Source: Soonwooa sp023440705 (GTDB lineage Bacteria; Bacteroidota; Bacteroidia; Flavobacteriales; Weeksellaceae). From it: DNA of 64,000 bases. The notes beneath the pieces were generated by a model. It saw nothing but the letters and a program-made list of their open reading frames with translations. It searched no databases and was not told the origin of the DNA. The position numbers and the translations under genes are program-made. Shown here in pieces: positions 50,514-60,154 of the stretch. The DNA lies in contig JAEXRP010000008.1 in NCBI GenBank assembly GCA_023440705.1, positions 68,920-132,919 of the forward strand. The letters are read 5' to 3'. The stretch's first letter is position 1; each line of letters begins with the position of its first letter.

Positions 50514-51143
50514 ATGTCTTTAGAACTTATTTTAAAATACTTTCCGAACATCACGGAAATCCAAAAAGAGCAATTCGCAAAACTAGAAGACCTCTATAAC
50601 GAATGGAATGAGAAAATAAATGTTATCTCACGAAAAGATATGGAAAGTCTTTATGAGAAGCATATTCTGCATTCTTTAGGAATTGCAAAAGTTATGGATT
50701 TCGCACCAGGTACCAAAGTTTTGGATATTGGTACTGGTGGCGGTTTTCCAGGTATTCCGTTAGCGATTTTATTTCCAGAAAGTCAGTTTACGTTAATAGA
50801 TAGTATCGGAAAAAAGATTACGGTTGTACAAGCTGTTGCCGAAGGCGTTGGACTTACCAATGTTACAGCGATCCATGGTCGTGCGGAGAAAGTAAAAGAC
50901 AAGTTCCATTTCGTGGTAAGTCGCGCTGTGACGCAGATGCCAGTTTTCCTTCGTTGGTTGCATGGTAAGTTTGAAAAGGAGCAATTCAACGCAAAACATA
51001 ATGGGATTTTGTATCTTAAAGGTGGTGATTTGGGCGAAGAATTAGCAGGTATCAAATGCGAACTTTTTCAATTAAAAAACTTCTTTGAAGAAGACTTTTT
51101 CGAAACCAAAAAAGTTGTGTATATTTCTAAAGGAAATGTTTAA
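50514..51143 (+). CDS. rsmG: 16S rRNA (guanine-N7) methyltransferase
   Basis: RsmG (GidB) methylates G527 of 16S rRNA using S-adenosylmethionine. The 209 residues carry YNEWNEKINVISRKDMESLYEKHILHSL and the SAM-binding motif VLDIGTGGGFPGIPLAI with TLIDSIGKKITVV and VVSRAV, diagnostic of the family. It is divergent from the aminotransferase; the next gene is a lipoprotein 15 bp downstream. Confidence 0.95.
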   Translation: MSLELILKYFPNITEIQKEQFAKLEDLYNEWNEKINVISRKDMESLYEKHILHSLGIAKVMDFAPGTKVLDIGTGGGFPGIPLAILFPESQFTLIDSIGKKITVVQAVAEGVGLTNVTAIHGRAEKVKDKFHFVVSRAVTQMPVFLRWLHGKFEKEQFNAKHNGILYLKGGDLGEELAGIKCELFQLKNFFEEDFFETKKVVYISKGNV

Positions 51144-51158
51144 CCTAAAAATATCGCT

Positions 51159-51569
51159 ATGAAAAATTTTACAAAATTTGGAATTGCTGTCTTAGGTATC
51201 ATGTTTTTGCAGTCTTGTAACAACGATGCCTACGAGCTAAAAAGCTATGAAGAACGAAAAATTGACAGCGTTAAGATTGATAACGATACGATGACTGTGT
51301 TTAATATGCAGCCGATAAAAGTGTTCTCAACCTATAATAAAGAATGCGAAGGCTTTTATGGTATGGATTATATCCCTAAAGATTCTATAAGAACGGTCGT
51401 TAATTATGCCTACAAAAATAACCAAACTTGTCAGTCGGGGACTTATCGCGCATTTAACCTTATCCGTTTTGAACCTCAAAAAACTGGAACTTACTATTTT
51501 AAATTTTGGCAAGGCAAAGATGCAAGTGGTAACAATATTTGGCTAGAAAAACAAATCGTTGTTGAGTAG
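51159..51569 (+). CDS. hypothetical lipoprotein
   Basis: 136 residues. The signal peptide has lipobox MFLQSCNND. The mature part has a Cys pair (YNKECEGFYG and NNQTCQSGTYRAF) that may form a disulfide, and beta-strand-like segments (GTYYFKFWQGKDASG). I do not recognise a family. It is 15 bp downstream of rsmG, probably co-transcribed, and is followed at once by a terminator (51597) that abuts the next gene. Confidence 0.75.
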   Translation: MKNFTKFGIAVLGIMFLQSCNNDAYELKSYEERKIDSVKIDNDTMTVFNMQPIKVFSTYNKECEGFYGMDYIPKDSIRTVVNYAYKNNQTCQSGTYRAFNLIRFEPQKTGTYYFKFWQGKDASGNNIWLEKQIVVE

Positions 51570-51596
51570 CTTTTACATAAAAATTTAACTAAATTG

Positions 51597-51622
51597 AGAC
51601 CTTATTATTAAGGTCTTTTTTT
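51597..51622 (+). terminator. terminator directly abutting the next start codon
   Basis: AGACCTTA-TTAT-TAAGGTCT forms an 8-bp stem followed by seven T, and the ATG of the nuclease gene begins at the very next base. It terminates the rsmG-lipoprotein transcript. Any transcript that includes the nuclease must read through it or start within it. Confidence 0.75.
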
Positions 51623-54325
51623 ATGAAGTTTCTTGAGAAAATTGTTGAAGATTTATTATCAAAATTTTCAGATTTATCTAATCTAAATATTATCCTTCCC
51701 GGCAAGCGTCCTTTGGTTTTTATAAGTAGAATCTTAAAGCAAAACGCCTATTCTGGTATGTTGCCGCAGTTTTTAACCATCGAAGATCTTATCCAAGATT
51801 TGGCTGGCAAGCAACATTTGCAAGGCGTTGCTTTACATTTGTTTGCATATCGAGTTTATCAAAAAGTGGATAATTCAGAGGACTTTGGAGGTTTTTTAAA
51901 GTGGTTTCCGACTTTGCAAAAAGATTGGGACGATATGCTAAAATTCACGGATAACGACGAGAAGGTTTTGCAATGGATGTTGGATGAGGAGCGTATCAAA
52001 AACTGGTGCGAAGATCTTGGTGAAGAAGATAACGCCCGCAAAAGAAACCTTAATTTCTGGCGCAAAATGAACGAGTTTCTTCCTCTTCTTAAACAAGAAT
52101 TAAATGCTAAAAACTGGGCAACTTCAGGAATGATACATGTTGCCGCACGTGACAAAATCGAAAACTTCGCAAAAGATACCAATTCGCAATTTGTGTTTTG
52201 TGGCTTTAATGCCTTTACTCCGATAGAAGAAAGTTTGGTCAAAAACCTTTTGCATTGGGACAAAGCGATTTGTTATTTCCAAGCCGATCGATATTATATT
52301 GATGATACACGACAAGAAGCTGGCAAGTTTTTGAGAGAACATCTCAAATGGAAAGAATTCAATGATCATCGCGGTTTTAATTGGATAGAAGACGACTTCC
52401 GACAAGAAAAAAACATCAATGTGTACGAAGTTTCTGGCAATGTTGAACAGACCAAAGTCCTTCCAAAGATTTTTGCAAATATTCCAAGTGAAGATATTTC
52501 TAAAACCGCTGTTGTTTTATTGGACGAAAACCTTTTGCCAGCGAGTCTTGATGCCTTGACAATGATCCCGAATCTGAATATTACAATGGGTTTTCCGTTG
52601 AAGAATATGTCGTTTAGTAATGCCATCAAAAAGTTATTTTATCTTCAAAAACAATTGGAGAAAAAGTCAAGTTCTTATTATTATGCTGACGTATTCCCTA
52701 TTTTGCAAGAGCTTCCGAATTCTGACGATGACCAAAAGATTGTTAACGAATTTATCAGCAATATCGAAAGTCGAAACATTGTTTACATTTCCGCTAAGAT
52801 GTTCGATGAATTGCTTGGAAAACTAAGCTATTTTTCGTTATTAAAATATCCGAAAGATGTTATTAAATATTTGGATGATTTGATACATTTTTGCATCGAT
52901 ATCAAATTCAGTATTACGGATGACGACATTCTTTATGAGAATATCAGCCATTTTGAAACAACTTTTAAAATCTTAAAAAATCAACTTCAGCCTTACAAGA
53001 TTCCTATTAAAATAGAGACTCTAGAAGTGCTTATCAACCAATTGGTTAATTCGGAATCGATAGATTTTCAAGGAGAACCTTTGGCTGGTTTACAAGTTAT
53101 GGGACTTTTAGAAAGTCGACTTCTCAATTTTGAAAACATTATTTTGCTTTCCGTTAACGAAGGAAAATTACCTTTAGGAAATACTCAAAATACTTATTTA
53201 CCATTCGATGTTCGTAAGAATTTTGGATTAAATACTTTCCTTGAAAATGATAGTATTTATGCTTATCATTTTTATCGTTTAATCCAAGATTCCAAGAATG
53301 TACATTTGCTGTTTAACGCATTAAGTTCTGGTGTCAACACTGGCGAAAAGAGCCGCTTCATCACTCAAATAGAAATGGAAAGCCAACACAAAATCAATCA
53401 TATTGTAGTTGACAATGCGTCAGAACCTATCATTCAGGAATTGATGACTATCCAGAAAACTGAATCTGTTCTCGCTAAATTGCAAGAATGGAAAAAGTCG
53501 GTGTCAGCATCGCATCTTACAAGTTATCTTTATAATCCGATTGATTTTTATCTTAAATATGTTCTTAAGGTCCGAGATACCGACGAAATAGAAGAGGAGC
53601 TTTCGGTGCGTAACTACGGGAATCTTGTGCATTTTGCTGTTCAATATTTGTATGAAGATTTAAAAAACAAAATCTTGACTTTGGAGGATTTCAAAATTTT
53701 AAAAGATAGGGTAGAAGCTTCTATTATCCATGCCATCGAAACGCTAAATCATCAAAAAGAATTCTACGATCGAGGTATGAATTATGTGCATCGTCAAATT
53801 GCAGAACGTGTGATTAGAAGCATTCTTAAATACGACGAAGATTTAGTGAAAAATGGATCGTCTTTAGAAATTTTAGAACTCGAAAAGAATGTAAAAGCAG
53901 AGTTTTTCATTAATGAGGACAAAACAGATTCTGTCATGTTTAACGGATTTGTGGATAGGATAGACCGACTAGACGGCGTTATCAGGATTATCGATTACAA
54001 AACCGCAAAGACTAAAAAACTTCAGATAAAATCAAATTCTAAAAAAGATAGGGAAGAGCAACTAGAGACTTTGTTCTATAACGAAGATTATAAACAAGCT
54101 TTGCAATTATCTATTTACAAATATGTCCTTCAACAAGATGAAGACTACAACCGAAATCCGTTAGAGTCGGGGATTTGGTCGTTTGCAGAAGTTAGCAAAG
54201 GTGTTGCAGCTTTGGATGTTGTTGATTTTGACGACTCCGAAATCGAGTTTGCAATCGCTTCATTAATCAATCTCATCCTAGATCCAAATATTCCTTTTGA
54301 AGAGAAGGAACAAGTGAGTTGGTAA
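51623..54325 (+). CDS. AddB-like PD-(D/E)XK nuclease-family protein
   Basis: 900 residues. The N-terminal ~620 resemble the inactivated helicase-like part of AddB: NIILPGKRPLVFISRIL sits where a Walker A would be but lacks GKT, LSVNEGKLPLGNTQNTYLPFDVRK is an AddB/RecC-like segment, and NVHLLFNALSSG follows. From ~residue 640 is the nuclease domain: SASHLTSYLYNPIDFYLKYVL, NYGNLVHFAVQYLYE, then GFVDRIDRL and IIDYKTAK with catalytic Asp/Lys. AddB pairs with AddA in double-strand break repair; no addA is in this window. The Fe-S cysteines of Bacillus AddB are not evident. Confidence 0.85.
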   Translation: MKFLEKIVEDLLSKFSDLSNLNIILPGKRPLVFISRILKQNAYSGMLPQFLTIEDLIQDLAGKQHLQGVALHLFAYRVYQKVDNSEDFGGFLKWFPTLQKDWDDMLKFTDNDEKVLQWMLDEERIKNWCEDLGEEDNARKRNLNFWRKMNEFLPLLKQELNAKNWATSGMIHVAARDKIENFAKDTNSQFVFCGFNAFTPIEESLVKNLLHWDKAICYFQADRYYIDDTRQEAGKFLREHLKWKEFNDHRGFNWIEDDFRQEKNINVYEVSGNVEQTKVLPKIFANIPSEDISKTAVVLLDENLLPASLDALTMIPNLNITMGFPLKNMSFSNAIKKLFYLQKQLEKKSSSYYYADVFPILQELPNSDDDQKIVNEFISNIESRNIVYISAKMFDELLGKLSYFSLLKYPKDVIKYLDDLIHFCIDIKFSITDDDILYENISHFETTFKILKNQLQPYKIPIKIETLEVLINQLVNSESIDFQGEPLAGLQVMGLLESRLLNFENIILLSVNEGKLPLGNTQNTYLPFDVRKNFGLNTFLENDSIYAYHFYRLIQDSKNVHLLFNALSSGVNTGEKSRFITQIEMESQHKINHIVVDNASEPIIQELMTIQKTESVLAKLQEWKKSVSASHLTSYLYNPIDFYLKYVLKVRDTDEIEEELSVRNYGNLVHFAVQYLYEDLKNKILTLEDFKILKDRVEASIIHAIETLNHQKEFYDRGMNYVHRQIAERVIRSILKYDEDLVKNGSSLEILELEKNVKAEFFINEDKTDSVMFNGFVDRIDRLDGVIRIIDYKTAKTKKLQIKSNSKKDREEQLETLFYNEDYKQALQLSIYKYVLQQDEDYNRNPLESGIWSFAEVSKGVAALDVVDFDDSEIEFAIASLINLILDPNIPFEEKEQVSW

Positions 54326-54327
54326 AA

Positions 54328-54366
54328 GAAACCGCCTTTTCAATTTGATTGAAAAGGCGGTTTTTA
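54328..54366. terminator. bidirectional terminator
   Basis: AAACCGCCTTTTCAAT pairs with ATTGAAAAGGCGGTTT, a long stem with a short loop and T/A-rich sides, between converging nuclease and T9SS-cargo genes. Confidence 0.92.
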
Positions 54367-54367
54367 T

Positions 54368-55450
54368 TTATTCTTTAATGACTTTCTGAGTGAGAGTTTC
54401 GGTTGAAGTTTTAATTTTTATCACATAGTTTCCTTTATTTAAATGTGTTAAATTCAAAGATTTTGAAACCAGTTGTCCATTTTGATTATACACCTCAATA
54501 CTTTTAATATCAGTCTGTGGAATATTTGTTTTAAAATTTCCTTGAGATGGATTTGGATATATGAAATTAGTTTTAACTTTAGTTGATGAAGCGGCCAAAG
54601 TTGAAGAATTTTCTAGATAGCGAATTTCGGTGGGTGCTATGCCAGCATTAGTTTCAACAGCGGTTACATCTAGAACTGGGAATTTAAAATCGGGGCTAAA
54701 CCATTGATAATTAATTAGCTTAACGTTTCGTTGCTGATTGGTGCCATTCTGCGTCGTAGTTAACACTTGTTCCGATACCGTTTTTAATCTAAGGACGTTT
54801 CTAAAAGTTTGATCTGCAATAACAAGATCGCCGAAACCATCAACAGTGTTGTTTCTCGTCCCAACGCCACTTACCTGAAGATTGAAACCTTGAGGTTGCA
54901 CATTTCCAGTATATGAAAAAGCTTCTGTGTAAGCATCGTTATAATTCATAGGGAATTTGTATACAAAGTCGGGCTGTTGATAATTGAGAACCATGTTAAA
55001 AGTGGTACCAAAGGAAAGGACTTTCACCCCAATCATTTTGAGCGTAAAATCCGTCGAAGTTTTATTAAAATGAGCATAAACATTTTCTAAAACTGTATTG
55101 GGACCAGCTGTATATGGTGCTTCAAGAAGTTGTATTGCAGCACTATAATTATCGTTAAATTGTGTATCACAATCTGTTATGTAACCTTCCGATAGACACC
55201 ATAAGCTCTTATATCCAGTAATATTAGGATCAACGTAACTAACGGATTTACTAGATTGATTTTGAATACTTGAGAAGTTCCATTGATGATTAGGACCAGA
55301 AAGATCAAAATCAATATTAGTAGAGACATTTCCCAGAAAGTAATCGGCTTGATCACCAGCATTTGCATAATCTGCAGAGGTATAAGTTACCTGTGCATCT
55401 ACCAACGGCTGCAATAACGCCATCAGTAGAACTGTGTAGATTTTTTTCAT
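54368..55450 (-). CDS. T9SS type A sorting-domain protein of unknown function
   Basis: 360 residues. A signal peptide (to about VDAQ) is followed by a beta-rich region without a recognised domain, apart from paired Cys (SLWCLSEGYITDCDTQ). The last ~70 residues are a T9SS type A sorting domain: FIYPNPSQGNFKTNI, SIEVYNQNGQLV and NKGNYVIKIKTSTETLTQKVIKE. So the protein is exported by the type IX system and attached to the surface or released. The role is unknown. Confidence 0.82.
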   Translation of the reverse strand: MKKIYTVLLMALLQPLVDAQVTYTSADYANAGDQADYFLGNVSTNIDFDLSGPNHQWNFSSIQNQSSKSVSYVDPNITGYKSLWCLSEGYITDCDTQFNDNYSAAIQLLEAPYTAGPNTVLENVYAHFNKTSTDFTLKMIGVKVLSFGTTFNMVLNYQQPDFVYKFPMNYNDAYTEAFSYTGNVQPQGFNLQVSGVGTRNNTVDGFGDLVIADQTFRNVLRLKTVSEQVLTTTQNGTNQQRNVKLINYQWFSPDFKFPVLDVTAVETNAGIAPTEIRYLENSSTLAASSTKVKTNFIYPNPSQGNFKTNIPQTDIKSIEVYNQNGQLVSKSLNLTHLNKGNYVIKIKTSTETLTQKVIKE

Positions 55451-55747
55451 GATTAAGTTTGTTTTTAGTTTTCAGTAAAGTTAAATAAAATGAAAATTTT
55501 TTATACTATACTGAAAACTAAACGCTTACATGTTTAGTCATGAAAAATAGATACTTTATATTTTTATCAAATTCGCTATGTTTTATATATTTTAATAATA
55601 AGTAAATAATTTACTAATAAAAAGATGTATTTGGTGTTTATTTGTTAAAAAAAATCAATAATTTTAAATTATTAGTTTTAAAAATTCTTTAAAAAAACAA
55701 AGATTTTAGAACAAAAAATAATTAAAAAATCATTATTTACAAGTACC
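55451..55747. other. AT-rich intergenic region upstream of the T9SS cargo gene
   Basis: No gene is supported. On the minus strand near 55475-55490 TAACTTTA is one base from the -7 consensus and may be the promoter of the gene at 55450. The rest is A/T runs without clear structure. Confidence 0.3.
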
Positions 55748-55785
55748 AAAAAACCAGTATAATTTTTATTATTACACTGGTTTTA
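55748..55785 (-). terminator. terminator of the acyl-CoA dehydrogenase gene
   Basis: AAAACCAGTGTAA-type arm pairs imperfectly with TTATACTGGTTTT and runs into T on the minus strand. Confidence 0.7.
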
Positions 55786-55823
55786 GTTATAAAATTGATA
55801 GGATTTAACCTAAAAAAAACTAT

Positions 55824-57002
55824 TTAGAAAGCATTAATCCCAGTAATATCCAATCCCGTGATTAGTAAATGGATGTCGTGTGTACCTTCATAAGTGATAA
55901 CAGACTCTAGATTTGCTGCGTGACGCATCATCGGGAATTCTCCCATAATGCCCATTCCGCCAAGGATTTGACGAGATTCTCTAGCGATATCGATTGCCAT
56001 TCTTACGTTGTTACGCTTAGCCATCGATATTTGAGCAGGAGAGGCCTTATGATCATTTTTAAGCTTTCCTAACTGTAAACAAAGCAATTGTGCTTTTGTG
56101 ATTTCAGTTAAATATTCAGCCAATTTCTTTTGTTGCAATTGGAAAGATGCAATTGGTTTCCCGAATTGTTTACGCTCTTTAGCATATTGGACTGCTGTAC
56201 AATAACAGTCAATTGCAGCACCAATAACACCCCAAGAGATACCATAACGTGCTGAGTTAAGGCAAGATAAAGGACCTTTAAGACCTTCTACACCAGGAAG
56301 AAGATTCTCTTTCGGAACCTTAACATTATCAAACACCAACTCACCAGTTTTTGATGCACGTAAAGACCATTTATCAGTCGTTTCTGGTGTTGTAAAACCT
56401 TCCATACCACGTTCTACAATGACACCACGTACTTTACCAGCTTCATTTTTTGCCCATACAACAGCGATGTCACAAAGTGGTGCATTGGTAATCCACATTT
56501 TAGCACCGTTTAACAAGAAATGGTCGCCCATATCTTTAATCGTTGTTTCCATAGAACCAGGATCAGAACCATGGTTAGGCTCTGTCAATCCAAAACTACC
56601 GATCATGTCACCAGCAGCTAATTTTGGAAGATATTTTCTTTTTTGTTCTTCAGAACCGAATTCATTAATTGGGAACATGACCAATGAAGATTGCACAGAC
56701 GCCGCAGAACGTACTGCAGAATCGCCACGTTCAAGTTCTTGCATGATAAGTCCATAAGATATTTGATCCAATCCAGCGCCACCATATTCTTCAGGAATAT
56801 ACGGACCTAGAGCGCCGATGCTTCCTAATTCTTTCATCAAGTTAGGAATATCGCGATGTTCTTGAGCTGCTTTGTCAATTTGTGGCATGACAAAACTTTC
56901 AACCCAATCTCTAACAGATTGTCTAATAAGTTTGTGTTCGTCGCTTAAAAGCTCATCCATCATATAATAATCAGGAATGCTTGAAAGTGGATAATATGAC
57001 AT
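55824..57002 (-). CDS. acyl-CoA dehydrogenase (glutaryl-CoA dehydrogenase-like)
   Basis: 392 residues. FAD and substrate motifs: FGLTEPNHGSDPGSMET, MWITNAPLCDIAVVWAK, GKPIASFQLQQKKLAE, QILGGMGIMGEFPMMRH and the catalytic Glu372 in TYEGTHDIHLLITG. The YEGTHDIH box and the AQISMAKRNN region are those of glutaryl-CoA dehydrogenase, which oxidises and decarboxylates glutaryl-CoA to crotonyl-CoA in lysine/tryptophan breakdown. It is a single-gene unit. TATTTTCG (about 57041-57048), one base from the -7 consensus, lies upstream. Confidence 0.9.
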   Translation of the reverse strand: MSYYPLSSIPDYYMMDELLSDEHKLIRQSVRDWVESFVMPQIDKAAQEHRDIPNLMKELGSIGALGPYIPEEYGGAGLDQISYGLIMQELERGDSAVRSAASVQSSLVMFPINEFGSEEQKRKYLPKLAAGDMIGSFGLTEPNHGSDPGSMETTIKDMGDHFLLNGAKMWITNAPLCDIAVVWAKNEAGKVRGVIVERGMEGFTTPETTDKWSLRASKTGELVFDNVKVPKENLLPGVEGLKGPLSCLNSARYGISWGVIGAAIDCYCTAVQYAKERKQFGKPIASFQLQQKKLAEYLTEITKAQLLCLQLGKLKNDHKASPAQISMAKRNNVRMAIDIARESRQILGGMGIMGEFPMMRHAANLESVITYEGTHDIHLLITGLDITGINAF

Positions 57003-57740
57003 ATTTTGTAGTTTTGGTTAATTAAATATTTGTTTCCCGAAAATAGGCTTTTCTTAGCAATCCGAAAAATTATTTATTAATTTTAGATCAAATAAGTACA
57101 ATGTGATAATATATCGGTTAATCAAAAGCTATATAATATAATGTTAAAGGTGATAATAAGAATTAAAATACCGCATTTATAGTTCAATTGCGTGTTCCGA
57201 AATAGACATAATTTAACATAATATAAATTATAGGCTGTTTTTTACAGTTATGCGGAGGAGGAGCATTTGTTTTGGCTTAACTACTTTACTAATGTTAATT
57301 ACAAGAAAATCTATGAGATCTGAGAAAATTATTAAACTAGACTTAAAAACTAAACCTTTACATTGCGACAATCCTCTAAAAATAAATTTATTATATGTTC
57401 AATGGAATTTATAGTCTTCAATATTAAATAAATCAGATTTTACAGGATTGTTATTTTAGATTCTATAAATCAAAATTTTAGGCTAAACTAATAAATCATT
57501 ATTTTAAATAAAATGTTATCTGGTTAATCAGTCGTATTAAATTAAAATTATACTTTGTAAATGATTCTGAACAATAAATTTGGTTCCAAATTCAGTGATT
57601 AATTATTGTTATAACATCTTTAAATTTTGTGAGTAAATATTATGTTAAATAGCAATGTTGTAAATTTTATCTCTGAATGTTAATATATTATTTAGGCTGA
57701 TTTTATTTTTATTAAATATAAAAATTCCATGATGAAAAGC
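57003..57740. other. long AT-rich intergenic region with one small reading frame
   Basis: About 740 bp between diverging units. An ATG at 57250 opens a 54-residue frame to 57414 starting MRRRSICFGLTTLLMLI, preceded by an AT-rich sequence without clear RBS. Its coding status is doubtful. I see no terminators, RNA gene, cobalamin riboswitch motif or IS. Confidence 0.3.
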
Positions 57741-57772
57741 TTGGTAAACGCGATTGATAAAGCTTAAATTTG
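57741..57772 (+). promoter_or_regulatory. promoter of the effector-binding protein and cob genes
   Basis: TTG at 57741-57743 and an exact TAAATTTG box at 57765-57772 are 21 bp apart, close to Bacteroidota -33/-7 spacing. The ATG follows 16 bp after the box. Confidence 0.5.
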
Positions 57773-57788
57773 TAAAAATTACATTGTT

Positions 57789-58235
57789 ATGAAAGCTTTA
57801 AAAATTATCGGTATTGAAACTCGAACTTCTAACGAAAATGGTGTTGCTATCGAGGATTTAGGAAAATTGTGGGGACAATTCTTCGGCGAAAATATTACTT
57901 CTAAAATTCCGAACAAAATTTCGGATAATATTTACGCAGTCTACACCGATTATGAAAGCGATTACAAAGGAAAATACACCACAATTATGGGATGTGAAGT
58001 TGATAACTTAGACAACATCCCCGATGGATTAATCGGAAGAGAATTTGCTGCTCAAAAATCTGAAAAGTTTGTTGCAAAAGGTGAAATCCATAAAGCAGTT
58101 GGCGAAACTTGGGGTGAAATTTGGGCAAAAGATAAACAACTTAACAGGACTTATCTTCACGATTATGAAGTCTATGGCGAAAAAGCTCAAGATCCAAATA
58201 ATGCCGAAATCGAAATTTTTATTGGCATTAAATAG
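57789..58235 (+). CDS. GyrI-like / AraC-type effector-binding domain protein
   Basis: 148 residues forming one small-molecule-binding (GyrI-like) domain without DNA-binding region: MKALKIIGIETRTSNENG, LGKLWGQFFGENI, NIYAVYTDYESDYKGKYTTIMGCEV and GETWGEIWAKDKQLNRTYLHDYEVYG, the family's conserved C-terminal strand-helix. Stand-alone members bind hydrophobic compounds or act as hydrolases. It is 44 bp upstream of cobT and may share its transcript, though a link to cobalamin is not evident. Confidence 0.85.
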   Translation: MKALKIIGIETRTSNENGVAIEDLGKLWGQFFGENITSKIPNKISDNIYAVYTDYESDYKGKYTTIMGCEVDNLDNIPDGLIGREFAAQKSEKFVAKGEIHKAVGETWGEIWAKDKQLNRTYLHDYEVYGEKAQDPNNAEIEIFIGIK

Positions 58236-58279
58236 ATATAGTTTTCAGTAAAATTAATTCATAATTCAATTCGTAAAAA

Positions 58280-59284
58280 ATGTCTTTAAAAGAAGATCTT
58301 CAACATAAAATAGATTTTAAAACAAAGCCTTTAGGAGCTTTGGGACAACTTGAGAACTTAGCTTTAAAAATTGGTTTAGCACAAAATACTTTAACACCAG
58401 AACTTAAAAATCCACATTTAATTGTCTTCGCTGGCGATCACGGCATTGCACAAGAAGGTGTCAGCGCGTATCCGCCAGAAGTGACTTACCAAATGGTTTT
58501 AAACTTTTTAAATAATGGTGCTGCAATTAATATTTTTTGCAAACAAAATAATATCAATTTATCGATTGTTGACGCTGGCGTTAACGGAGATTTTGACGAA
58601 AATAAAAATCTAATTCATCATAAAATTACAAAAGGAACAAAGAGTTTTTCGTCTGATAAAGCAATGTCAAACGAAGATTTAGAACAATGTTTTGAATATT
58701 CGAAAAACTTAGTCAACCGCATTGCAAAACAAGGCACCAATATTATCGGTTTTGGCGAAATGGGTATTGGTAACACTTCTTCCGCTTCGATGATAGTTAA
58801 TGCACTCACAGATATTTCTTTGGAGAACTGTGTTGGTAGAGGAACTGGTTTGAGTAAAGACGGCGTTACCAAAAAGTTGGAAATCCTTACGAAAGCTAGA
58901 GATTTTCACGGGAAAATTTCTGATCCCAAAGAAGTTTTGCAAACATTTGGAGGTTATGAAGTTGCCCAAATTACAGGTGCAATGTTGGCTGCATTTGAAA
59001 AGAATATGCTGTTGATGGTAGATGGTTTTATTGCCAGTGCCGCTTTTTTAGTCGCTTACAAAATCAATCCTGAAATAAAAAACAATGCTATTTTTTGTCA
59101 TCAAAGTCAGGAAGTTGGGCATCGATTATTACTCGATTATTTTGAAGAAAAAGCTTTGCTAGATTTGGATTTACGTTTGGGTGAAGGGACAGGTTGTGCT
59201 CTCGCCTATCCTTTGATCGAGGCTGCTGTTAATTTTTTAAATGACATGGCGAGTTTTGAAAGCGCCGGAGTTAGTAATAAATAG
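58280..59284 (+). CDS. cobT: nicotinate-nucleotide--dimethylbenzimidazole phosphoribosyltransferase
   Basis: CobT activates the lower ligand (5,6-dimethylbenzimidazole or another base) to its alpha-ribotide for cobalamin. 334 residues; the family motifs include FAGDHGIAQEGVSAYP, GFGEMGIGNTSSASM, GRGTGLSKDGVTKKL and LRLGEGTGCALAYPLIEAA with catalytic Glu302. First of three genes cobT-cobS-cobC on this strand. A cobU-like kinase is not in the cluster. A 9-bp inverted repeat (59291-59299 / 59347-59355) lies in the gap to cobS. Confidence 0.95.
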   Translation: MSLKEDLQHKIDFKTKPLGALGQLENLALKIGLAQNTLTPELKNPHLIVFAGDHGIAQEGVSAYPPEVTYQMVLNFLNNGAAINIFCKQNNINLSIVDAGVNGDFDENKNLIHHKITKGTKSFSSDKAMSNEDLEQCFEYSKNLVNRIAKQGTNIIGFGEMGIGNTSSASMIVNALTDISLENCVGRGTGLSKDGVTKKLEILTKARDFHGKISDPKEVLQTFGGYEVAQITGAMLAAFEKNMLLMVDGFIASAAFLVAYKINPEIKNNAIFCHQSQEVGHRLLLDYFEEKALLDLDLRLGEGTGCALAYPLIEAAVNFLNDMASFESAGVSNK

Positions 59285-59368
59285 ATTTTTGATTTACGAT
59301 TGTATCATTATCTTTTATGATAAATTTACAAATCTTATTTCAAAATTCGTAAATCGTTATTTTAATCA

Positions 59369-60154
59369 ATGAAAAGAGAATTCCATATATTTTTAACGGC
59401 TTTAATGTTTTTCACTAGGATTCCGATTCCGAGTTTCAAAAACTACGATGAAAAACTACTTAACCAATGTACGCGGTATTTTTCATTGATAGGGATTTTG
59501 GTGGGAAGTATTTCGTTTTTAGCATTTTGGATTTCAAGTTTATTTTTCCCAGTAGAAATAGCCATTATTTTCTCTTTCGTTGCTGGTATTTTGACCACAG
59601 GCGCTTTTCACGAAGATGGATTCGCTGATGTTTTTGACGGTTTTGGCGGTGGTTGGACGAAGACCAAAATCCTAGACATTATGAAAGACAGCCGCCTCGG
59701 AACTTACGGAACAGTGGCACTTTTACTAATGTTTGCTCTCAAATTTTATGCACTACTTAAGTTTGTTGAATTTGCAAATACAGATTGGTTTTTAATTTTT
59801 GTTGGATTTATCTGTTATCATGCCTTGGCAAGAACCGCAGGTATTACACTAAGTTTTCTTATACCCTATTCTCGCGAAGATGCAAGCAGTAAAAGCAAAC
59901 CTTTGGCAGTTTCTTATACTTGGAGAGAAGTTTTTGGTGCTTATTTTTTTGGTTGTTTAACGTTGTTATTTTTAGTATCTTTCTCTTTATATTTTTTAGC
60001 AATTATTCCCGTTTTAATGATGTTGGTTATGTATGCCAAATACTATTTTAACAAATGGATAGATGGCTTTACAGGCGATTGTTTGGGTGCTGTTGAGCAG
60101 TTTGCGGAAGTATTTATTTTATTAACGATTGTTGCAGTATGTCGATATATTTAA
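59369..60154 (+). CDS. cobS: adenosylcobinamide-GDP ribazoletransferase (cobalamin synthase)
   Basis: Membrane enzyme that joins adenosylcobinamide-GDP and alpha-ribazole (phosphate) to complete cobalamin. 261 residues with about six helices. Key motifs: FFTRIPIP, TGAFHEDGFADVFDGFGGGWTKTKILDIMKDSRLGTYG (the Asp-rich catalytic segment) and GDCLGAVEQFAEVFILL. Its last five codons overlap cobC by 16 bp, indicating translational coupling. Confidence 0.95.
   Translation: MKREFHIFLTALMFFTRIPIPSFKNYDEKLLNQCTRYFSLIGILVGSISFLAFWISSLFFPVEIAIIFSFVAGILTTGAFHEDGFADVFDGFGGGWTKTKILDIMKDSRLGTYGTVALLLMFALKFYALLKFVEFANTDWFLIFVGFICYHALARTAGITLSFLIPYSREDASSKSKPLAVSYTWREVFGAYFFGCLTLLFLVSFSLYFLAIIPVLMMLVMYAKYYFNKWIDGFTGDCLGAVEQFAEVFILLTIVAVCRYI

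Noticed and set aside
57250..57414. A 54-codon small frame starting MRRRS in a long intergenic gap
   Set aside because: No RBS, no known relatives that I recognise, and codon use reflects AT-rich background; kept only as a note.
57003..58279. Cobalamin riboswitch before cobT
   Set aside because: No B12-box GCCACTG-type motif was found in either interval upstream of the cluster.
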